Shown: one piece after another, positions 34,052-39,003 of the stretch
Position numbering within the stretch: the first letter of the stretch is position 1
How the letters are laid out: every line of letters begins with the position of its first letter
Assembly (NCBI GenBank): GCA_020718905.1
Contig: DYRD01000018.1
Coordinates: forward strand, 1 to 39,003
Reading direction: 5' to 3'
Origin: Syntrophus aciditrophicus
Lineage (GTDB): Bacteria; Desulfobacterota; Syntrophia; Syntrophales; UBA8958
Length of the DNA: 39,003 nucleotides
The notes under the pieces: generated by a model
What the model saw: the letters and a program-made list of their open reading frames with translations, nothing else
What the model was told of the DNA's origin: nothing
Database searches by the model: none
Made by a program: the position numbers and the translations under genes

Positions 34052-34861
34052 ATGATAAAAGCGATTGTTATGGGGGCAGGCGGCAGAATGGGAGGAAGAA
34101 TAAGCTCTCTCATTGCCGCTGCCGAAGGTATAGAAGTCAAGGGGGCGGTGGAAAAAGAAGGACACCCCGCCGTCGGTAAGGATCTGGGAGAAACAATCGG
34201 GTTGGGGAAATCAGGAATAATCGTCGTTGATGATCTGCAAAAGGTGATTGATAATGGCGGCGTGATCATCGACTTTACCCATCACGAATCTTCGCTGCAA
34301 AATATGGAACTGGCGGCGCAGAAAGGGAAGCCGATGGTCATCGGTACAACGGGTTTTACGGGGGAGGAATTGAAGCAGGCCGAGAAATTTGCCGAAAAGA
34401 TTCCCATTGTCCTTGCCCCCAATATGAGCGTCGGTGTTAATGTGATGTTCAAGGTTCTGGAAAATGTTGCATCCATCTTAGGGAACGATTATGACGTCGA
34501 GATCGTGGAGGCCCACCATAACCTGAAAAAGGATGCCCCCAGCGGTACGGCCATGAAGATGGCTCAGATTGTTGCCGCTGCCCTCGACCGTAATCTTGAC
34601 CGGGAAGGGGTCTATACGAGGAAAGGCATGATCGGGGAGCGATCGCAGACCGAGATCGGTATTCAGACTATTCGGGGCGGGGATATCGTCGGTGAGCATA
34701 ACGTGATGTTTGTAACCAATGGCGAACGTCTCGAATTCATCCACCGTGCCCACAACCGGGATAATTTTGCCAGCGGGGCCATCCGCGCCGCCAGATGGGT
34801 CATCGATCAGAAAAAGGGCCTTTACGACATGCAGGACGTCCTCGGTTTGAGAACAGCCTGA
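34052..34861 (+). CDS. dapB: 4-hydroxy-tetrahydrodipicolinate reductase
   Basis: DapB reduces the DapA product with NAD(P)H. The N-terminal Rossmann motif is GAGGRMG (residues 8-14), and IGTTGF is the dinucleotide-contacting loop. EAHHNLKKDAPSGTA (about 153-167) holds the active-site histidines and lysine, and GTA closes the substrate site. The length of 269 residues is normal. AAGGAG precedes the ATG, and the gene is 12 bases after dapA. No dapL follows, so how this organism completes the route to meso-diaminopimelate is not shown here. Confidence 0.97.
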   Translation: MIKAIVMGAGGRMGGRISSLIAAAEGIEVKGAVEKEGHPAVGKDLGETIGLGKSGIIVVDDLQKVIDNGGVIIDFTHHESSLQNMELAAQKGKPMVIGTTGFTGEELKQAEKFAEKIPIVLAPNMSVGVNVMFKVLENVASILGNDYDVEIVEAHHNLKKDAPSGTAMKMAQIVAAALDRNLDREGVYTRKGMIGERSQTEIGIQTIRGGDIVGEHNVMFVTNGERLEFIHRAHNRDNFASGAIRAARWVIDQKKGLYDMQDVLGLRTA

Positions 34862-34862
34862 T

Positions 34863-35378
34863 ATGTCTCTGCGCGGCGTAATCGCCTATGTCGGCGTTGG
34901 TTCCAATCTTGAAGAGCCGCTCCGACAATGCCGATTGGCCCTCAAAAAGCTCGCCGCCGTCAAGGACACCCGGTTGTTGAGGACATCAGCCTTTTATCGA
35001 ACGGAACCGGTTGGCGTTACTGACCAAGATGAGTTTATCAATGCAGTTGCCGAGATTAGGACCAGGTTGTCGGCGAGAGCGCTTTTAGAGGCCCTTAAGG
35101 CTATTGAGCAGGAAACGGGGCGCCGGGAATCGCTACGATGGGGACCCCGGATCATCGATCTTGACATCCTTCTGTATGGTCAAGATATTGTGCAGGAAGA
35201 TGATCTGGTAATTCCCCATCGGGAATTACATAAGCGTCGTTTTGTTCTGGCCCCGTTGTGCGAGATATCCTCTTATGCGATCCATCCTGTCTTTGGAATA
35301 TCCATGGGGGGATTACTAATGCGCCTTGAAAAAGATAAGCGGCGTGCCGTCGTAAAGATGGACCAAATAGCAGGTTAA
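34863..35378 (+). CDS. folK: 2-amino-4-hydroxy-6-hydroxymethyldihydropteridine diphosphokinase
   Basis: FolK transfers pyrophosphate from ATP to 6-hydroxymethyl-dihydropterin in folate synthesis. The N-terminal VGVGSNLEEPL, then FYRTEPVGVTDQDEFINAV and RWGPRIIDLDILLYG, are the pterin- and Mg-ATP-binding blocks; the two aspartates in DLDILL bind magnesium. IPHRELHKRRFVLAPLCEI is the C-terminal signature. The protein is 171 residues long. It starts one base after dapB and is probably coupled to it. Confidence 0.95.
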   Translation: MSLRGVIAYVGVGSNLEEPLRQCRLALKKLAAVKDTRLLRTSAFYRTEPVGVTDQDEFINAVAEIRTRLSARALLEALKAIEQETGRRESLRWGPRIIDLDILLYGQDIVQEDDLVIPHRELHKRRFVLAPLCEISSYAIHPVFGISMGGLLMRLEKDKRRAVVKMDQIAG

Positions 35379-35384
35379 GAAAAA

Positions 35385-35663
35385 ATGATTATTAGACTTA
35401 TCATATTCATCATATTATTTTATTTTGTATACCGGATTGGGAAGCTCCTTTTTTTACCCGGTGAAAAAACGGTCAAACCGCTTCCGAAGGTTCATCAGGA
35501 AAATCTGACCGGAGGGGAAGATCTTATTGAAGACCCTTATTGTCACACCTATATACCCATCAGCAGTGCCCTTTCCTGGAAGGACCCTGATGAGAAAACG
35601 CATTATTTTTGCAGTTCTGCGTGTCTTGAAAAATATCGGAAAAATCATGAAAACGGCGGGTAA
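35385..35663 (+). CDS. Small membrane-anchored YHS/TRASH-like protein
   Basis: This 92-residue protein has one N-terminal transmembrane helix ([17 protein letters not shown]), a short linker and a cysteine domain: [16 protein letters not shown] then [15 protein letters not shown]. The D-P-x-C-x-x-x-(I/V) plus YFCS--C--KY pattern is that of YHS/TRASH-type treble-clef metal-binding domains. It may bind a metal ion or act as a small membrane metallochaperone, but no partner is encoded nearby. It sits between folK and the aldolase gene with short gaps, so it is probably co-transcribed. Confidence 0.8.
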   Translation: MIIRLIIFIILFYFVYRIGKLLFLPGEKTVKPLPKVHQENLTGGEDLIEDPYCHTYIPISSALSWKDPDEKTHYFCSSACLEKYRKNHENGG

Positions 35664-35674
35664 CAGGAGGGAAT

Positions 35675-36322
35675 ATGAAGTTTTTTATTGATACGGCCAA
35701 TATCGGAGAAATTAAGGAAGCAAAAAGTTTGGGAATGGTTGATGGGGTGACTACGAATCCGAGTCTCATCGCCAAGGAAAAAAAGAGTTTTGAAGCGGTC
35801 GTGAAAGAGATTCTTAAGGTAATCGATGGACCTGTCAGTCTTGAAGTTATCAGTCTTGATGCCGACGGCATGTTCAAAGAAGGGAAGAAACTGATGAAAC
35901 TCGGAGATCAAGTCGTCATCAAGGTGCCAATGACCATGGACGGTTTGAAGGCGACCCGGCGGTTTGCGGCCGAAGGGATACCCGTTAATCAGACATTGAT
36001 CTTTTCCCCGCTCCAGGCGCTGATGGCGGCGAAGGCCGGAGCTGCCTACGCAAGTCCTTTCGTGGGCAGGCTCGACGACATCGCCCATGACGGCATGGCC
36101 CTCGTGGAACAGATTCTGACGATTTATGATCAGTATGGCTATGATACGGAAGTCATTGTCGCTAGCGTCAGGCATCCGGGGCATGTCCTTGAAGCCGCCA
36201 TGATGGGTGCCGATATTGCGACGATTCCTTTCAAGATCATCCAGCAGTTGGCCCAGCATCCCCTCACCGACCGGGGGGTTGACGCCTTTCTTGCGGACTG
36301 GAAAAAGGTGCCTAAAAAATAA
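35675..36322 (+). CDS. fsa: Fructose-6-phosphate aldolase / transaldolase (TalC-FSA type)
   Basis: This short transaldolase-family class I aldolase acts on sugar phosphates. The Schiff-base lysine is K83 in [20 protein letters not shown] (D6) and [12 protein letters not shown] (N28) are the other catalytic-site blocks, and [10 protein letters not shown] completes the site. At 215 residues it belongs to the TalC/FSA subgroup, which contains both fructose-6-phosphate aldolases and true transaldolases; the sequence alone does not separate them with certainty. AGGAGG precedes the ATG. Confidence 0.9.
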   Translation: MKFFIDTANIGEIKEAKSLGMVDGVTTNPSLIAKEKKSFEAVVKEILKVIDGPVSLEVISLDADGMFKEGKKLMKLGDQVVIKVPMTMDGLKATRRFAAEGIPVNQTLIFSPLQALMAAKAGAAYASPFVGRLDDIAHDGMALVEQILTIYDQYGYDTEVIVASVRHPGHVLEAAMMGADIATIPFKIIQQLAQHPLTDRGVDAFLADWKKVPKK

Positions 36323-36431
36323 CGGACTCACGGTGTCGACATATCAACACAGAGCCGCCCGCGGTCCGGCGGGAGACGGCAGCCGGAGAGATTTGAGACT
36401 AAGACCATATCATCAATAAAAAGAGCGCCCG

Positions 36432-37049
36432 ATGATTGACTACCTGCAAAGGTACTTTGAAACCCTGCCCGTAGCACCGGAAAACAGGAAGATCATAAAT
36501 CTGCCCAATACTATTACTATGTTCAGGATCTCCTTTATCCCGGTGCTGTTTCTCCTCCTGCTATCGCCGGGTCAGACGATGAGTCTGGTTATGGCGGGGC
36601 TCTTCATCGCCGTATCATTTACTGATCTCTTGGACGGCTATATCGCGCGCAGATATAACATCGTCACGACCATGGGGAAATTCCTCGACCCCATTGCGGA
36701 CAAGCTGGTAATCAATACGGCGATGATTCTAATGATTCCTATTGGTAGGATCACCGCCTGGGTTGTCGCCATTGTCGTTATCCGCGATTTTGCCGTCGAC
36801 GGGGTAAGGAATGTCGCTTCTTCGGGGGGGCACATTATCTCGGCAAGCTGGTTGGGAAAACAGAAAACCCTTTGTCAAGTCTTCGCCGTTTCCGCGCTGA
36901 TGATTCATTATCCTTTTCTCGGAGCGGACGCCCATGTCGTCGGGACCACTATTCTCTACTTGGCCTTGTTTCTAAGCGTTTATTCGGGCCTGGATTATCT
37001 TCTGAAATTTTATCGTCACGTCATCCGTGAAAAAGGTGAAGATTCATGA
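36432..37049 (+). CDS. pgsA: CDP-diacylglycerol--glycerol-3-phosphate 3-phosphatidyltransferase
   Basis: PgsA makes phosphatidylglycerol phosphate, the precursor of phosphatidylglycerol and cardiolipin. The CDP-alcohol phosphatidyltransferase signature is complete: D65-x2-D68-G69-x2-A72-R73-x8-G82-x3-D86-x3-D90 in DLLDGYIARR and GKFLDPIADK. NLPNTITMFRI is the family N-terminal block. Several hydrophobic helices follow. The length of 205 residues is a little above the usual 180-190, owing to an N-terminal extension. A G7 tract (36824-36830) is read in frame. With psd and pssA in this window, both main phospholipid branches are represented. The stop overlaps the next ORF by four bases. Confidence 0.92.
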   Translation: MIDYLQRYFETLPVAPENRKIINLPNTITMFRISFIPVLFLLLLSPGQTMSLVMAGLFIAVSFTDLLDGYIARRYNIVTTMGKFLDPIADKLVINTAMILMIPIGRITAWVVAIVVIRDFAVDGVRNVASSGGHIISASWLGKQKTLCQVFAVSALMIHYPFLGADAHVVGTTILYLALFLSVYSGLDYLLKFYRHVIREKGEDS

Positions 37050-37811
37050 TCAATGCCGTCGATTACAGCCTCTTTGACAGACCGGAAATCCTCATGGCCC
37101 TCTTTCATCCCAGACCGGAGTGGTCTTTCAATCTCCCCCCCAAAGGCTTGGAAACACTGATGGTCCCCGTTGATACCGATGTCGATATTCAAGTCCAAGT
37201 GTATTTGGCAGCTCCGGAAGCGCCAAATATTCTTTTTTTTCACGGAAATGGAGAAATTGCCACTGATTACCAAGAAATAGCACCCTTTTATACCAACCGG
37301 ATGATAAATCTTACGGTTGTCGAGTACCGGGGATATGGCAGATCTACAGGGATACCCTCGGTAAGTTCCATGATGAAGGATAGCCACACAATTTTCATTT
37401 ATTTTATAAACTGGCTAAGGGAGAAAAAGCTTCGGTAGCGCTCCGGCCCTGGAAATTGCCCATTGCCACGAGGAAGAACTCGACGGATTGATTATTGAAA
37501 GTGGATTTGCCTATGCCGGCCCTTTATTACGTCTCATGGGCGTCGATATGGAAGAGTTGGGGTTGAAAGAAGAGCAGGGATTCAGAAATCCTGAAAAAAT
37601 ATCAGGTTTTCAGAAACCAACCCTAATTATTCATGGCCAATACGATCACATCATCGCCCTTCAGGAAGGGGAACTCCTTTTCCATGCCTGCGGAGCGAAA
37701 GAAAAAAGATTGCTCCGTATTGCCGGCGCCAATCACAACAATGTTTTTTTTGCCGGTATGACAGACTACATGGAGTACATAGAGTGGTTGATTGCTCGCA
37801 CCAAGGATTAA
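37046..37811 (+). pseudogene. Alpha/beta hydrolase, disrupted; nucleophile elbow deleted
   Basis: The first frame (37046-37438) carries NILFFHGNGEIATDYQEIA, the HGNGE oxyanion-loop block, and VVEYRGYGRSTG. It stops soon after INWLREKKL. The matching downstream frame resumes at about 37437 as GSAPALEIAHCHEEELDGLI and continues through ESGFAY, PTLIIHGQYDHIIAL (acid) and GANHNNVFF (catalytic histidine). In relatives of this hydrolase family, the gap would contain a G-x-S-x-G turn, roughly TGPL-VMGRSL. About 11-12 codons, including the nucleophile serine, appear to be missing and the frame is shifted. Repaired, it would be about 265 residues. The ATG overlaps pgsA and has an AAAAGGTGA site. The substrate is unknown. 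Confidence 0.8.
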
Positions 37812-37847
37812 AAACGCGGAAAGAGAAGTTCATTCGGAACATTTTGA

Positions 37848-37874
37848 TTGACAAAATCATTCATCTGTTATAGT
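37848..37874 (+). promoter_or_regulatory. Possible promoter of tRNA-Gly/tRNA-Cys
   Basis: TTGACA (37848-37853) is followed after 15 bases by TATAGT (37869-37874, 5/6). The spacing is two short of the optimum. It lies 26 bases upstream of the tRNA-Gly gene, inside the otherwise empty gap after the hydrolase remnant. Confidence 0.5.
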
Positions 37875-37899
37875 CATCCAACCGAATTACACGAGCTGA

Positions 37900-37974
37900 G
37901 CGGGCGTAACTCAGCGGTAGAGTGCCACCTTGCCAAGGTGGACGTCGACGGTTCGAATCCGTTCGCCCGCTCCA
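37900..37974 (+). tRNA. tRNA-Gly (anticodon GCC)
   Basis: A 75-base cloverleaf with acceptor GCGGGCG/CGCCCGC, anticodon stem CCACC/GGTGG around TTGCCAA (GCC), and T arm ACGG-TTCGAAT-CCGT. CCA is encoded. Confidence 0.97.
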
Positions 37975-37983
37975 GAAATTTTC

Positions 37984-38059
37984 GGCGGCATAGCCAAGTG
38001 GCTAAGGCAGCGGTCTGCAAAACCGTTATTCACCGGTTCGAATCCGGTTGCCGCCTCCA
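37984..38059 (+). tRNA. tRNA-Cys (anticodon GCA)
   Basis: A 76-base cloverleaf with acceptor GGCGGCA/TGCCGCC, anticodon stem GCGGT/ACCGT around CTGCAAA (GCA), T stem ACCGG/CCGGT and encoded CCA. It is separated from tRNA-Gly by nine bases and is surely co-transcribed. Confidence 0.97.
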
Positions 38060-38068
38060 TATAAAATC

Positions 38069-38101
38069 AGGTGGTTAGCTAATTACAGATGGCCACCTTT
38101 T
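38069..38101 (+). terminator. Weak terminator-like hairpin after tRNA-Cys
   Basis: AGGTGG (38069-38074) pairs with CCACCT (38093-38098), followed by TTT. The 18-base loop contains the palindrome TTAGCTAA. The stem is short for the loop size, so this is a modest candidate for the end of the tRNA-Gly/Cys transcript. Confidence 0.4.
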
Positions 38102-38236
38102 ATGCCGACCAGTAAGGTTTAGGTTACCTTCCTGTTCACGCTCACGTATTCCGTTCATTACTGCCGTCATAAAAAAATATAGTCTTTGGGAGTGGCAGTT
38201 GCCGATATCGGATAAGCATTTCTTCCTGGTCGGCAT
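38102..38236. repeat. 135-bp element bounded by inverted repeats in a gene-free stretch
   Basis: The gap 38060-38427 holds no gene I can support. ATGCCGACCAG (38102-38112) is repeated inverted as CTGGTCGGCAT (38226-38236), a perfect 11-bp match. After one mismatch the next three bases also pair (AAG/CTT). Inside lie a second inverted pair (ACTGCC...GGCAGT) and the palindrome CCGATATCGG. It could be a miniature inverted-repeat element or a long folded RNA. I see no clear flanking target duplication and no ORF. Confidence 0.55.
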
Positions 38237-38365
38237 GAAGGCTCTTCCCTTTTGGTTTTTTTACCCTCTCTAGCCGGAGTAAAATCAATATATCGCATAC
38301 GCACAGCATAGATTAGAATTGCTTTCAGATTGATCAGTATTTTTCGCCACAGAGCGCTAAAGCCT

Positions 38366-38389
38366 CTTTACACAACCCTTTACACAACC
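38366..38389. repeat. Perfect tandem duplication of a 12-mer (CTTTACACAACC x2)
   Basis: Two identical, adjacent 12-base units lie 38 bases beyond the end of the luxR-type gene. On the other strand the unit reads GGTTGTGTAAAG. It may be a binding site pair, the scar of a mobile-element end or a chance duplication. Confidence 0.6.
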
Positions 38390-38427
38390 TGCGAATCGCT
38401 ATTTTTTGTAGACGCGCCCGAAGATTG

Positions 38428-39003
38428 TCATGAACGTGCCGACTCTTTGACAAATGCTTGGATATTACAAGTCTCTAGGCGGATAAGGTTATTCTGAATC
38501 GCCATCGCAACAGCTTCGACCCTATTGGTAGCCCCGAGTTTCTTATATATATTCTTTACATGAAATTTAATGGTCTCTATGCTTATGGAGAGAATTACTG
38601 AAATATCCCAATTTTGCTTGCCAGAGCTTATCCATTTTAGAATTTCCCGTTCTCTTGGCGTCAATATTATCTTAGTGGAATTCTGCAAAAAGATGCGCCG
38701 CAATGCCTGATCAAAATGGGGAGTAATATATTTTAAGATGGTTTCAGTATACTGAGAACGTTTCATTATCGGAGAAGCGAAATCCAGTATACAGGTTATG
38801 CCGTTCGAAACAAATCCAAATGAATATCCCTTGTCAACTCGAAAATCGCGACATAATGACATATAATTACTTGCGTCCGTATACTTCTTGAATGTGTCCT
38901 CCCAAAACTGCATGCCCGCCCGTACTCTAAATTCCCTGGTTATAGGATCGTATGGCAAAACTGGACAGGTGCATAAGTGGGAGGATTGTTCTATAATGCA
39001 TCC
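38428..39003 (-). CDS. LuxR-family transcriptional regulator, 5' end outside window
   Basis: The C-terminal helix-turn-helix is clear: LTPREREILKWISSGKQNWD, then SIETIKFHVKNIYKKLGATNRVEAVA, the GerE/LuxR DNA-binding domain (about the last 80 residues). The N-terminal part, with MQFWEDTFKKYT, VDKGYSFGFVSNGI and ILKYITPHFDQALRRIF, resembles the second half of the LuxR autoinducer-binding domain, but ligand residues cannot be judged. The track starts at a TTG at 38958, yet the frame stays open for 15 more codons to the window edge. LuxR proteins of this type are usually near 235 residues, so the gene is probably cut by the edge. The region is AT-richer than the rest. No luxI-type synthase is visible. 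Confidence 0.8.
   Translation of the reverse strand, partial: GCIIEQSSHLCTCPVLPYDPITREFRVRAGMQFWEDTFKKYTDASNYMSLCRDFRVDKGYSFGFVSNGITCILDFASPIMKRSQYTETILKYITPHFDQALRRIFLQNSTKIILTPREREILKWISSGKQNWDISVILSISIETIKFHVKNIYKKLGATNRVEAVAMAIQNNLIRLETCNIQAFVKESARS

Noticed and set aside
36323-36431. GC-rich hairpins (TCCGGC...GCCGGA) between the aldolase gene and pgsA
   Set aside because: The stems are short, there is no T run, and no riboswitch or known RNA pattern is recognisable; they are not enough for a feature.
37848-38078. 76-residue ORF across the tRNA pair
   Set aside because: It spans tRNA-Gly and tRNA-Cys, which fold perfectly; it is a chance reading of tRNA sequence.

Overview
This window looks like core chromosome of a Deltaproteobacterium (Desulfobacterota), most plausibly Syntrophales-like. 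That assignment is inferred from gene order and protein type, with no database search. The pointers are the xerC-hslV-hslU-argB-argD-argF-argG-argH-lipoprotein-lysA-dapA-dapB order, a bifunctional-nuclease gene between miaB and xerC, and the rseP-tsaB and ispG-proS-rel runs. Base composition is moderately GC-rich and drops near the right edge.

Layout. (1) 1-12426, plus strand: the end of rseP, then tsaB, psd-pssA (phosphatidylethanolamine synthesis), asd, rsmD, coaD, an aspartate-type aminotransferase, ispG, proS, a bifunctional (p)ppGpp synthetase/hydrolase, an exported cell-wall amidase and rdgB. (2) 12434-13720: tRNA-Pro, a crotonase-family gene, and a decayed Gfo/Idh/MocA oxidoreductase remnant. 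(3) 13725-18588, minus strand: dprA (frameshifted), topA, trmFO. (4) 18648-20982: an unusual exported 553-residue protein, then a four-tRNA array (Arg-TCT, His, Arg-TCG, Lys-CTT) with a good promoter and a strong terminator. (5) 20983-25760: miaB, bifunctional nuclease, xerC (frameshifted in a G8 tract), hslV, hslU. (6) 25797-31421: argB, argD, argF, argG, argH; argB, argG and argH carry lesions. (7) 31405-37811: lipoprotein, lysA, dapA, dapB, folK, a small membrane-anchored YHS-like protein, fructose-6-phosphate aldolase/transaldolase, pgsA and a broken alpha/beta hydrolase. (8) 37900-39003: tRNA-Gly and tRNA-Cys, a gene-free stretch with a 135-bp inverted-repeat element and a tandem repeat, and a LuxR-type regulator running off the right edge.

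Together the genes supply phospholipids (psd, pssA, pgsA), the aspartate-family route to lysine and diaminopimelate (asd, dapA, dapB, lysA), arginine, isoprenoid precursors, CoA and folate, plus tRNA maturation and the stringent response. I found no defence system, CRISPR array, transposase or prophage. The most notable feature is damage: seven loci are broken by in-frame stops, single-base indels in homopolymers, or internal deletions, with three of them inside the arginine cluster. From one sequence I cannot decide between genuine gene decay (arginine auxotrophy), phase-variable G tracts, and sequencing or assembly error. The MocA remnant is truncated at both ends and is the clearest real relic.
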